From the NCBI GenBank assembly GCA_003058525.1, contig QBVD01000065.1:18266-82265 (forward strand): a stretch of 64,000 nt of DNA. The letters are read 5' to 3'. The translations under genes and the position numbers were made by a program. The notes under the pieces were generated by a model that worked only from the letters and a program-made list of their open reading frames with translations, was not told the DNA's origin and ran no database searches. The DNA comes from a gamma proteobacterium symbiont of Ctena orbiculata. Its GTDB lineage: Bacteria > Pseudomonadota > Gammaproteobacteria > Chromatiales > Chromatiaceae. Numbering within the stretch: position 1 is the stretch's first letter; every line of letters starts with the position of its first letter. Positions 53,865-61,565 of this stretch are shown in pieces.

Positions 53865-54025
53865 GGGTCAATCCGCTTTTAATGTGAAAATACTATACAT
53901 AAAATATAAAATAGAACTAAATAATATGAAAATCAAGTTGAAAATGAGGGTGGTTATGGAATTATCTGTCTCCTTTGTGGAGCGCTACTTCAGTAAACCA
54001 CTGTCTGGCCCGGTTTTCTTGATGG

Positions 54026-54283
54026 CTATTTCCGCTCATCAAGCGCCCTTTCGTAAAGGGTGTGCAGACGCTTGGTGAAGTCATTGATCCGGTATTTCAA
54101 CCAGCTGGCGTTGTGCCGCATGCCGCGAACGGCGTAGCTGCTGATCGATTCGTGATGGGTGGCTATTTCGGCAAGGGCCTCGCAGAGCCTTTCGCAGCGT
54201 TGGTTGAACTCCGAAAGATCATCGCAGTAGCGGCGCAGTTCATCGCTGAGTGAATCCGTTTTCTTCTCTCTTCCCTTGAGCAT
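54026..54283 (-). CDS. Small helical hypothetical protein
   Basis: 85 residues from the ATG at 54283 (GGAAG 7 bases upstream); the frame extends to a TTG at 54304. Entirely helical and charged: DELRRYCDDLSEFNQRCERL, then ASWLKYRINDFTKRLHTLYE. No known family. It lies between the TetR operon and the Cro-like gene on the same strand as both. Confidence 0.55.
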   Translation of the reverse strand: MLKGREKKTDSLSDELRRYCDDLSEFNQRCERLCEALAEIATHHESISSYAVRGMRHNASWLKYRINDFTKRLHTLYERALDERK

Positions 54284-54353
54284 GAGGTTCTTCCAATGAT
54301 TCAACTTATCCGCTTAGTATCAACCGGTTTCGGATGCTGTGAGACTGTATCGC

Positions 54354-54560
54354 TTAGGCTTCCGGGTAGAGATCCGGCCGCAGTTCGTGTCGGGTCAGTT
54401 TGCCGTTGGAGTGGTGTTCCAGGAGTAGTGTCAGACGTCCGCTGGGTTTGCGAAAGCCGGAGGCGATCTGGGTAAGGTAGATATAGTTGGTGCCAGACAG
54501 AAAGGCCAACCGTCTGGCTGCGTCGCGGCCTTCCTTTGCGATGTAGGTCTTCATATCCAT
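54354..54560 (-). CDS. Cro/YdaS-like small DNA-binding protein
   Basis: 68 residues. Helix-turn-helix region AARRLAFLSGTNYIYLTQIA, SGFRKPSGRLTLLLEHHS, followed by the very typical GKLTRHELRPDLYPEA tail of YdaS/Cro-like phage regulators. Divergent from a repressor-like gene at 54643, with palindromic operators between them. Probably one half of a phage-type switch. Confidence 0.78.
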   Translation of the reverse strand: MDMKTYIAKEGRDAARRLAFLSGTNYIYLTQIASGFRKPSGRLTLLLEHHSNGKLTRHELRPDLYPEA

Positions 54561-54582
54561 GATGGGTTTGATGGTAGCACCA

Positions 54583-54633
54583 TGCTAAAAAATTAGCAAG
54601 TTGCTCATGGCGGTGGCTATAGCAAATTGCTAT
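54583..54633. promoter_or_regulatory. Operators of the divergent Cro/repressor pair
   Basis: A perfect 15-base palindrome ATAGCAAATTGCTAT (54619-54633), a near copy TTAGCAA-G-TTGCTCA (54593-54607; centres 26 bases apart) and a further half site TGCTAA (54583-54588). All fall in the 82-base region between the two divergent regulator genes, the arrangement expected for a Cro/CI-like switch. Confidence 0.75.
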
Positions 54634-54642
54634 GATTCAGGG

Positions 54643-55083
54643 ATGGTCAATATCAGGACAATACGGAAGTCGAATCTGCTGGCACAGATAAACCGTTTCG
54701 GCTCCCAGCGGGAGTTTGCGGAACGGGTGGGCCTGGCCCCGGCCCATGTCAGTCAATTGGTCACAGACCGGCGCAATATGGGTGACGAAGTGGCAAGGCG
54801 GATCGAGAGGAATCTTGATCTGGCCGATGGCTACATGGATCTGCAACATCCCTCCCGGGATTATCCCGATCATCACTACACCGGTCATCGTGACCGGGTG
54901 GCCGAGACAGACAGTGAAACGCTTCAGGCGCTGTTGTTGAAAGCCGATCAGATGCAACAGAGTCTTCCGGCGAAAACCAAAAAGGTTATTCTCAGGATCG
55001 AACGCGCCGCTATGGAGGGCAAGCTCTCCGATGAGGATTGGGAGATGCTGGAGCGCCTGGTAGACCGGTTTGAAAAAGGCTAG
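54643..55083 (+). CDS. Phage-repressor-like XRE family regulator
   Basis: 146 residues from the ATG at 54643 (AGGG just upstream); an upstream start would run through the operators. N-terminal helix-turn-helix SQREFAERVGLAPAHVSQLV, linker, and a C-terminal helical region (LLLKADQMQQSLPAKTKKVI, EDWEMLERLVDRF). No peptidase (LexA-like) domain, so not cleaved by RecA. With the Cro-like gene it forms a divergent pair. Its TAG stop is the first three bases of a short repeat relic. Confidence 0.8.
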   Translation: MVNIRTIRKSNLLAQINRFGSQREFAERVGLAPAHVSQLVTDRRNMGDEVARRIERNLDLADGYMDLQHPSRDYPDHHYTGHRDRVAETDSETLQALLLKADQMQQSLPAKTKKVILRIERAAMEGKLSDEDWEMLERLVDRFEKG

Positions 55084-55112
55084 GGCCTATCGGGTGTGTG
55101 TTAACAGGCCCT
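55081..55112. repeat. Short relic of the repeat family at a stop codon
   Basis: TAGGGCCTATCGGGTG followed by TGTGTTAACAGGCCCT: about 32 bases with both tips of the repeat (AGGGCCT and AGGCCCT) but no interior. Its TAG is the stop codon of the repressor-like gene. It could form a 7-bp hairpin between this gene and the convergent moeA. Confidence 0.7.
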
Positions 55113-55121
55113 TGTATCGAA

Positions 55122-56393
55122 TTACATCAGGGCGCTGAAGGGTTGAACAACCACTTTATCGCCGTCCTTCACGCCTTCGCAATCCTCGGATAGCAGGATA
55201 AAGCAGTTGCCCCGGCTCATCGAGGTCAGGATACCGGATCCCTGTTGACCCACGGGATCGACGCTGAAACTGCCATCCTCCCGCTGTTGCAGGAATCCAC
55301 GTACAAATTCGAATCTGCCGGCCCGCTTGCGTATGTCGCGGTCGCTTTCGGCCAGCAGGGTGGTAGGTTGGTAGGGTGTGCCGGTGGCGAGATAGTGCAG
55401 GGTGGGCAGGACAAACTGGTAGAAGGTGACCATCACCGCCACGGGATTGCCGGGCAGGCCGAAGAAGTGGCTGCTACCCAGTCTGCCGAATGCCAGGGGT
55501 CTTCCCGGCTTCATGGCGATCTTCCAGAAACGCATGTCCCCAAGCTGTTGCAGGATCTCCTTGGTATAGTCCGCTTCGCCCACCGAGACGCCTCCGGAAG
55601 TGACGACGATGTCCGCCGCTTCGTCAGCGCTGTCAAATGCCTCTCTCAACGCATCGGGATCGTCTTTGACGACCCCCAGGTCAAGCAGCTCCACATCCGC
55701 TCTCTGCAGCATGCCGTAGAGGGAGTAGCGGTTGCTGTCGTAGACTTCACCGGTCCCCAGGGGCTCTCCGATGGAACGCAGTTCATCACCGGTGGAGAAG
55801 AAAGCCACCCTCGGGCGTCTGCGAACGCTGACCTCAGCGAAACCGAGGGAGGCGAGGATACCCAGATCGGCGGGGGTCAGGCGTCTGCCGGGACTGAGCA
55901 CCACGCTGCCCTGTGCGATGTCTTCACCCGCCTGGCGGACATTCTGCCCCGGGCGCTGACCTTGGGCGATACGCACCTGCGACTCGTTGATGAGCAGGGA
56001 TTGTTCCTGCATCACAACGGTGTCGGTACCGTCCGGCATGGGTGCGCCGGTCATAATGCGGACACACTCGCCCTTGCCGCAGGATTGATTGAACGGCGTA
56101 CCTGCGACTGCGGTACCGATCAGCTTGAAGTCCCGATACTCCTGTTGCGGCAGATCGCTGCCCGACATGGCAAAACCGTCCATGGCCGAGTTGGTGTGGC
56201 CGGGTACATCGAATGGCGAGATGATCTCTTGAGCAAGCACAGCATTCAGGGCGTCTCGCAGGGGCAGGCGTAGGCTTGTCTGGATCGGCGTGATAGTTGC
56301 GAGGATCGCCTCACGGGCTGCCGCCACGGTGAGCGTTGAGGGTGCCTCCGGGTCAGCACAACTGACGCTGGAGCCGATGGCTTGGCTGGTCAT
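55122..56393 (-). CDS. moeA: Molybdopterin molybdenumtransferase
   Basis: 423 residues. FDVPGHTNSAMDGFAMSG, GECVRIMTGAPMPDGTDTVV, VAFFSTGDEL, VYDSNRYSL, VVTSGGVSVGEADYTKE, KIAMKPGRPLAFG and FGLPGNPVAVMVTF are the standard MoeA segments. It inserts the metal into adenylated molybdopterin. Last gene of the tup-mob-moe operon; its start overlaps mobB by 41 bases. As the transporter genes are of the tungstate type, it may load tungsten. Confidence 0.95.
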   Translation of the reverse strand: MTSQAIGSSVSCADPEAPSTLTVAAAREAILATITPIQTSLRLPLRDALNAVLAQEIISPFDVPGHTNSAMDGFAMSGSDLPQQEYRDFKLIGTAVAGTPFNQSCGKGECVRIMTGAPMPDGTDTVVMQEQSLLINESQVRIAQGQRPGQNVRQAGEDIAQGSVVLSPGRRLTPADLGILASLGFAEVSVRRRPRVAFFSTGDELRSIGEPLGTGEVYDSNRYSLYGMLQRADVELLDLGVVKDDPDALREAFDSADEAADIVVTSGGVSVGEADYTKEILQQLGDMRFWKIAMKPGRPLAFGRLGSSHFFGLPGNPVAVMVTFYQFVLPTLHYLATGTPYQPTTLLAESDRDIRKRAGRFEFVRGFLQQREDGSFSVDPVGQQGSGILTSMSRGNCFILLSEDCEGVKDGDKVVVQPFSALM

Positions 56394-56934
56394 TTAATCC
56401 GTTCTCTCCATATCGATGCATATATTGACGAATGAACCCGGCTATCTCCTGCGGATCATTGAGGTTCAGTATCGGCAGGCAGTGCGGAACACCGGGGATT
56501 GCTTCATCGGTTGCGACCGCGATGATATAGGGATCAGTATGACATAAAAGGGGTTTGCCCAGGGCGGGACGGTGCAGCTCTATTTTATAGATCGCCTCGT
56601 TCTTGAATCCCTCCACCAGCACCAGGTCCAGATGGGAGGTATCGAGATAGTCGAGCATCTGCCCCAATCCGGGCTCCGGCAGCTTGGTGTCGGACTCCGA
56701 AATCAGGGCCATGCGTCCGCGAGCACTCACCAGCATCTGGCTGGCCCCTGCCTTGCGCAGTTCATAACTGTCCTTTCTGGGATGATCTATCTCGAACAGG
56801 TGGCTGGCGTGTTTGGCCACTGCAATACGCAGGCCCTGTCGTTTCAGGATCGGCAGCAGCCGGGTCAGCAGGGTGGTCTTGCCGGTGCCGCTGAAGGCGC
56901 TGAATCCCAATAATGGGATGGGGAAGTCGATCAT
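56353..56934 (-). CDS. mobB: Molybdopterin-guanine dinucleotide biosynthesis adaptor
   Basis: 193 residues. P-loop GFSAFSGTGKTTLLTRLLP; then VAKHASHLFEIDHPRKDSYE and LDLVLVEGFKNEAIYKIELH. GTP-binding MobB helps MobA to form molybdopterin guanine dinucleotide. Starts overlapping the mobA stop (ATGA) and ends inside the start of moeA, so the three are co-translated. Confidence 0.93.
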   Translation of the reverse strand: MIDFPIPLLGFSAFSGTGKTTLLTRLLPILKRQGLRIAVAKHASHLFEIDHPRKDSYELRKAGASQMLVSARGRMALISESDTKLPEPGLGQMLDYLDTSHLDLVLVEGFKNEAIYKIELHRPALGKPLLCHTDPYIIAVATDEAIPGVPHCLPILNLNDPQEIAGFIRQYMHRYGENGLNDQPSHRLQRQLC

Positions 56935-57524
56935 GCCGCGCTCCCCTGGAGGTTGTCCCGCTCCTGGAGGGTGTTGACGTTGATGAAGGTGCGGGGAATA
57001 TCGGAAAAGTCGGCATGGGCGACCCGGTGCTCTTCATACCAGAGGTCGATCTTGCGATCACCCCGGTCCAGATAGCGCTGCAGGCTGTCGGCCAATCGCT
57101 TGGGAATCAAGGCGTAGACCGGTTGCAGCCGGTCGCCGTCATGGGCCACGGCGATATCCGCGCCGGCTGACTGGCGTGCTTCGTAAAGCCGCTCCACCAG
57201 GTCGGGCGGCACCAGTGGCCCATCGCAGGGGAGGGTGAGCATATCCTCGGTCGCTACGGCTTGCATGGCGGCGATAAAGCCGGCCAGAGGGCCCTGGTAG
57301 TCGAGCAATGAGTCGGCGATCACCGGATACCCGAATGCCGCATAACGTTCCTGATTGCGATTGGCATTGATCAGGATAGCCGCCACCTGGGGTTGTATTG
57401 CGGAGATTACATGCTGCACCAGGGGCCTGCCGTTCAGTTCGATCAAACCCTTGTCCTCGCCGCCCATACGCCGGCCACGCCCACCGGCAAGAATAACGGC
57501 GGTGACCGCGGGTTGCGTACTCAT
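56931..57524 (-). CDS. mobA: Molybdenum cofactor guanylyltransferase
   Basis: 197 residues. Nucleotide-binding AVILAGGRGRRMGGEDKGLI, then LPCDGPLVPPDLVERLYEA and VNTLQERDNLQ. It joins GMP to molybdopterin to give the MGD cofactor of DMSO-reductase family enzymes. ATGA overlap with the transport ATPase gene upstream and with mobB downstream. Confidence 0.95.
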   Translation of the reverse strand: MSTQPAVTAVILAGGRGRRMGGEDKGLIELNGRPLVQHVISAIQPQVAAILINANRNQERYAAFGYPVIADSLLDYQGPLAGFIAAMQAVATEDMLTLPCDGPLVPPDLVERLYEARQSAGADIAVAHDGDRLQPVYALIPKRLADSLQRYLDRGDRKIDLWYEEHRVAHADFSDIPRTFINVNTLQERDNLQGSAA

Positions 57525-58243
57525 GCGGTACTCCTGAGTGTGATGTCTTTCGGAGATGAGGGTATGGACATCAGTTTACTATCCTCAATCATCACCAAGC
57601 GTCCTTCATAGAGGTGGAGTTGCCGATCTATCAATGAAGAGAAGTGTAGTGGATCGTGGCTCGCGAGTAACAGGGCAATACCCTGCTCTTTGAAGGATTT
57701 AAGCAGATCCAGGGTACGTTCTCTAGCCTCCTGATCCAGATTGGCTGTCGGTTCGTCCAAAAGCAGAATTCTGGGATTTCTCAACCAGGCCCTTGCCAGT
57801 GAGACCCGTTGCCGTTCGCCCCCCGAAAGTGACTTGGCCGGGGTGTCGGTCAGGTGATGAAGTCCGGCCCAGTCGATGGCATTGTCAATCATCTCCCTGC
57901 GTGAATGTTTGTCCAAACCCGTGGGCAGGGCATAGCCGAGATTGTATCTAACCGAGCCGTCGAACATATAGGGTTGCTGGTGCAGATAGAGAACCTGTTT
58001 ATGCAAATCCTTACGGCAATGACGCCAGGTTCCGGGTGAATCCGAAGCGATGGTTATCTGGCTGCTGTCCGGTTTTTCGAGGCCTGAAAGGATGCGCAGC
58101 AAGGTGGTTTTGCCGGCGCCGTTACCGCCGCTCAACAGCGTGCACTCTCCCGCATGCAGGGTCAGCTCGATCCCGTTCAGCACCGTTCTTCTGCCGAAGC
58201 GCTTGTCCAATGTGGACACATTGAGTATGACCGACTCGCTCAT
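57521..58243 (-). CDS. tupC: Tungstate/molybdate ABC transporter ATP-binding protein
   Basis: 240 residues from the ATG at 58243; the frame is open upstream through the permease gene and gives no sensible protein there. Walker A GGNGAGKTTLL, Q-loop LYLHQQPYMF, signature LSGGERQRVSLARAW, Walker B ILLLDEPTANLD, switch His ASHDPLHF. Energises the TupAB importer. No C-terminal TOBE/MOP domain as in ModC, in line with a Tup-type system. Overlaps tupB by 4 bases. Confidence 0.92.
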   Translation of the reverse strand: MSESVILNVSTLDKRFGRRTVLNGIELTLHAGECTLLSGGNGAGKTTLLRILSGLEKPDSSQITIASDSPGTWRHCRKDLHKQVLYLHQQPYMFDGSVRYNLGYALPTGLDKHSRREMIDNAIDWAGLHHLTDTPAKSLSGGERQRVSLARAWLRNPRILLLDEPTANLDQEARERTLDLLKSFKEQGIALLLASHDPLHFSSLIDRQLHLYEGRLVMIEDSKLMSIPSSPKDITLRSTA

Positions 58244-58944
58244 GTTACAGGATGTCCCTTGCCCTGAATGTGTTGCAGCAGGGCGTTGAGTGAGAATGCC
58301 AGGGTCAACAGTACCAGGCCCAGGGCGATTCCCTGGGCAAACTCGCCCTTGCTCGATTCCAGGGCGATGGCGGTGGGTATATTGCGCGTATAGTGCAGAA
58401 TGTTGCCACCGAGCATCATCGACGCGCCGACTTCGGCGATGATGCGGCCGAAGGCGGCCAGCAGCGCCGCCATGAGTCCGAAGCGCGCTTCGCGCATGAT
58501 CGTGATCAGTGCGCGGATCGGTGTGGCGCCCAGTGTGCGGGCCGTCTCCCAGGCGCGAATGTCGGAGGCCTGTAAAGCCGAATGCCCCATCGCCACCAGA
58601 ATCGGGAAGGCGAGCGCGATCTGCCCCAGCACCATCGCCGTTTGGGTGAACAGCAGTTTCCATTCCCCCAACGGACCCTGCCTGGAGAGCAGGATAAAAA
58701 AGGTCAGGCCGACCACCACAGCCGGGACGGAGAGGAATGTGGAGTTGATCGATATCAGCAGCCGTCGCCCGGGAAAGCGTTTATAGGTCAACAGAAACGC
58801 CGCCAGCAGCGCCGGAGGCGTCGCAACCAGGATGGCGATCCCGGAGACGCGAAATGAAATGGCGATAATCTCCCACAACTCCCGGTTACCGCTGACCAGG
58901 AGGTTTAGCGCCGCTACAGTGGTGTCGCCCAGTGATTCCATCAA
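58240..58944 (-). CDS. tupB: Tungstate ABC transporter permease
   Basis: 234 residues with about five membrane helices. The ABC permease EAA loop is recognisable as AWETARTLGATPIRALITIM, and FGRIIAEVGASMMLGGNI is characteristic of TupB/ModB-like proteins. Its start overlaps tupA by 4 bases and its end overlaps tupC by 4 bases. Confidence 0.93.
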   Translation of the reverse strand: MMESLGDTTVAALNLLVSGNRELWEIIAISFRVSGIAILVATPPALLAAFLLTYKRFPGRRLLISINSTFLSVPAVVVGLTFFILLSRQGPLGEWKLLFTQTAMVLGQIALAFPILVAMGHSALQASDIRAWETARTLGATPIRALITIMREARFGLMAALLAAFGRIIAEVGASMMLGGNILHYTRNIPTAIALESSKGEFAQGIALGLVLLTLAFSLNALLQHIQGKGHPVT

Positions 58945-59801
58945 CGTGGTTGATCGAAAGAAGCGTACTCGCCGGCATCGGCGGATGGGGTAAAGAGCTG
59001 ATTTTTACCGATCCGGAAATTGCCGATATGCGCTTGGCCGTCAGGTGATATCAACCATTTGATCAAGGCATTGGCACCGTCATGGTTGATATCCGGGTAA
59101 CGCTTGGGATTGACCGCAATGATGCCGTAGGGATTGAACAACAGGGGATCGCTCTCAAAGACTATCTTCAGCGGTGACTTGGCCTGATAGGCCAGCCATG
59201 TACCCCTGTCGGTCAGGGTATAGGCATCCATTTCCGAAGCGATTTGCAATACCTTGCCCATTCCCTGGCCCACTTCGAGATACCACTCTCCGGCAGGTTT
59301 TATATGGCTCTTTTTCCACAGTCCAAGCTCCTTCTTATGGGTACCTGAATCATCGCCGCGGGAGATGAAGCTTGCCCCATGCCCGGCAATACCCCTTAGT
59401 GCGGTAATGGCATCCTTTGCCTGATTGATACCGGCAGGGTCATCGGCGGGACCTACCAGAACGAAATCGTTGTACATGACCCCATAGCGTTTGACGCCAT
59501 GACCCTCATTGACAAATTTATCCTCTGCCGCACGGGCATGCACCAGGACCAGATCGACGTCGCCGTCCCTCCCCATGCGTAATGCCTTACCCGTTCCAAC
59601 GGCGATCACGTGTACAGGGTAACCAGTCGCTTCGGTGAATGTTGGCAGGATATCTGCAAGCAGACCGGAATTGTCTGTACTGGTTGTGGTCGCCAATCGA
59701 ATGGTCTGTTTTTGAACACTTTCCGCAACACTGTTACCGGCAGTTAGCAAAATGGTAACAATGAGAAAGCGTACGCTGGAGCGAAACAGGCGATTAATCA
59801 T
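58941..59801 (-). CDS. tupA: Tungstate-binding periplasmic protein
   Basis: 286 residues with a signal peptide (FLIVTILLTAGNSVAES). The mature part has RLATTTSTDNSGLLADILP, VIAVGTGKALRMGRDGDVDL, VMYNDFVLVGPADDP and FISRGDDSGTHKKE, all typical of TupA, which binds tungstate more tightly than molybdate (family knowledge). First gene of the six-gene tupABC-mobA-mobB-moeA operon. The operon implies a tungsten or molybdenum enzyme such as formate dehydrogenase or aldehyde oxidoreductase elsewhere. Confidence 0.93.
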   Translation of the reverse strand: MINRLFRSSVRFLIVTILLTAGNSVAESVQKQTIRLATTTSTDNSGLLADILPTFTEATGYPVHVIAVGTGKALRMGRDGDVDLVLVHARAAEDKFVNEGHGVKRYGVMYNDFVLVGPADDPAGINQAKDAITALRGIAGHGASFISRGDDSGTHKKELGLWKKSHIKPAGEWYLEVGQGMGKVLQIASEMDAYTLTDRGTWLAYQAKSPLKIVFESDPLLFNPYGIIAVNPKRYPDINHDGANALIKWLISPDGQAHIGNFRIGKNQLFTPSADAGEYASFDQPR

Positions 59802-60122
59802 AGGTAATATGCCTCTGGTTGTTGTTCTATCCTATCTATCGTCTGCAAAAGAAGTGCCACAATTAGGCATTGCCGGGCAGCGTGGACAGATGCAGTAGTC
59901 AGTGGATTTCTTTTGTCTACTATGTGAGTGTTACCGGGAATAAAATGAATAAACGGGCGTTCATAGGCCATCGATCATACTTGCATAAAGTGATCGTGTA
60001 CCGATTGTGAGACAAATGGTCGCAAACCGGCGATACAGGGTTTAGTCATTTTGACCCATAATCAACCTGATCGTGTGGCATGGGATTCAGGTAATGAGTA
60101 GCTTGAAGACTGGAATAACACA
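59802..60122. other. Divergent promoter region, tupA / sigma-54 regulator
   Basis: No gene. I looked for a ModE-type palindrome and for a molybdenum-cofactor riboswitch and recognised neither. No -24/-12 element was seen for either gene. Confidence 0.45.
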
Positions 60123-61535
60123 ATGAATATCAATGCAGAAGAACTTGCGGAGAGGATTGAGGACAAACAGGATGCAATCAAGGACGGCACCCCCGTACGC
60201 ATGGCATCCGTACTCATCGTGGATGACGAGCCGGGAATACGCAGCTTTCTCCAGAAGGGACTGCGCAAGTATTTCGGGCTGGTTGAAACGGCCGAGGATG
60301 TAGCGACCGCCGAGGAGTTGAGGCGACACTGCCATTTCGATCTGATCATTACCGATATCCGGCTTCCGGGACAGACCGGCGGAGTCGAATGGGTGAAAGA
60401 GTTGCGTGCGCAGGGCGGTGTCACCGGTGTGATCTTCATGACCGCCCATGCGGATATGGAGACGGCGATAGCGGCACTGCGTGCCGGCGCAGAGGACTTT
60501 ATCCTCAAACCCTTTCGTATGGAGCAGATGATCGCGGCGGTGGAGCGCTATCTTGAACGGCAAAAGATGCAGCGTGAAAACTTCGTGCTGCGCCGCCAGG
60601 TTGAGCAGATCTACGATAGTGCCGGCATGGTGGGAAAGTGCCATCAGATGCAGTCCCTGTGCGAAGTGATAAAGCGGGTCGCGCCGATGCCTTCCACGGT
60701 GCTTATCGAAGGTGAATCGGGTACCGGCAAAGAGCTTGCAGCCCGGGCGATACATGAAATGAGCAGAAGATCGGGCAGCTTTGTGCCGGTAAATTGCGGC
60801 GCCATGACTGCGGAGTTGCTCGAAAGCGAACTCTTCGGTCATGTCAAAGGCGCCTTTACGGGCGCCCATCTCTCCCGTGACGGGCTCTTTACCTACGCCG
60901 GCGGCGGTACCCTGTTTCTCGATGAGATCGGAGAGATGCCGCTCAGCATGCAGGCCCATCTGCTACGCGCGTTGGAGGAGCGGACCATCCGTCCTGTCGG
61001 TTCCAATCGTGAAGTGCCGGTGGATGTGCGCATTATTGCCGCCAGCAATCGTGATCTTGAACAGGAAGTGCGCAATGGTGAATTCCGGGAAGATCTCTAC
61101 TATCGCTTGAACGTACTCTCACTACGTATACCGGCACTGCGGGAACGTAAAGAGGACATCCCTCTACTGGTGCAGCATTTTGTCGAGATTCTGTCGGCGG
61201 AACTGGGGATAGCGCCACCGCAACTGGGGGAGGGCGAGCTGGTCAGATTGCTGGATTATGATTGGCCAGGCAATGTGCGTGAACTGAAGAATGTGATCGA
61301 GCGGTGTCTGCTGCTCAACAAATCCCCCAGTCTATGCCTGATGGGTTCAGAGGCTGCGGGGAGTCAGGCAACGCCATTCGATCCGAGTAAGACCATGCTG
61401 CTCGAAGCGATTGAGAAGCAACACATTCTCAAGGTCCTGGATCTGGAGGGCGGTAACAAATCCGCGGCGGCCCGTGTGCTGGGTATCTCGCGCAAGACGT
61501 TGGAGCGGAAGACCCAGGCCTGGGGTGTCAATTAG
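60123..61535 (+). CDS. Sigma-54-dependent response regulator
   Basis: 470 residues. An N-terminal extension of about 25 residues, receiver domain (about 28-150, pair VDDEP, phosphoacceptor D78 in LIITDIRLPG), AAA+ domain (about 165-400) with GESGTGKE and GAFTGA, and a Fis-like helix-turn-helix at the C terminus (AARVLGISRKTLERKTQ). Activates sigma-54 promoters after phosphorylation. The kinase gene follows 14 bases later. Its TAG stop is formed by a short repeat relic. Confidence 0.93.
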   Translation: MNINAEELAERIEDKQDAIKDGTPVRMASVLIVDDEPGIRSFLQKGLRKYFGLVETAEDVATAEELRRHCHFDLIITDIRLPGQTGGVEWVKELRAQGGVTGVIFMTAHADMETAIAALRAGAEDFILKPFRMEQMIAAVERYLERQKMQRENFVLRRQVEQIYDSAGMVGKCHQMQSLCEVIKRVAPMPSTVLIEGESGTGKELAARAIHEMSRRSGSFVPVNCGAMTAELLESELFGHVKGAFTGAHLSRDGLFTYAGGGTLFLDEIGEMPLSMQAHLLRALEERTIRPVGSNREVPVDVRIIAASNRDLEQEVRNGEFREDLYYRLNVLSLRIPALRERKEDIPLLVQHFVEILSAELGIAPPQLGEGELVRLLDYDWPGNVRELKNVIERCLLLNKSPSLCLMGSEAAGSQATPFDPSKTMLLEAIEKQHILKVLDLEGGNKSAAARVLGISRKTLERKTQAWGVN

Positions 61536-61565
61536 GGCCCTTCGGATGAGTGTCAACAGGCCCTA
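61533..61565. repeat. Short relic of the repeat family at a two-gene junction
   Basis: TAGGGCCCTTCGGATGA followed by GTGTCAACAGGCCCTA: both tips of the repeat and no interior, TA at each end. The first TAG is the stop of the sigma-54 regulator gene and the inner GTG (61550) is the apparent start of the kinase gene, so the element forms the whole junction. Confidence 0.72.

Noticed and set aside
59802..60122. ModE site or molybdenum-cofactor riboswitch before tupA
   Set aside because: No palindrome of the ModE type and none of the conserved riboswitch stems was recognised.
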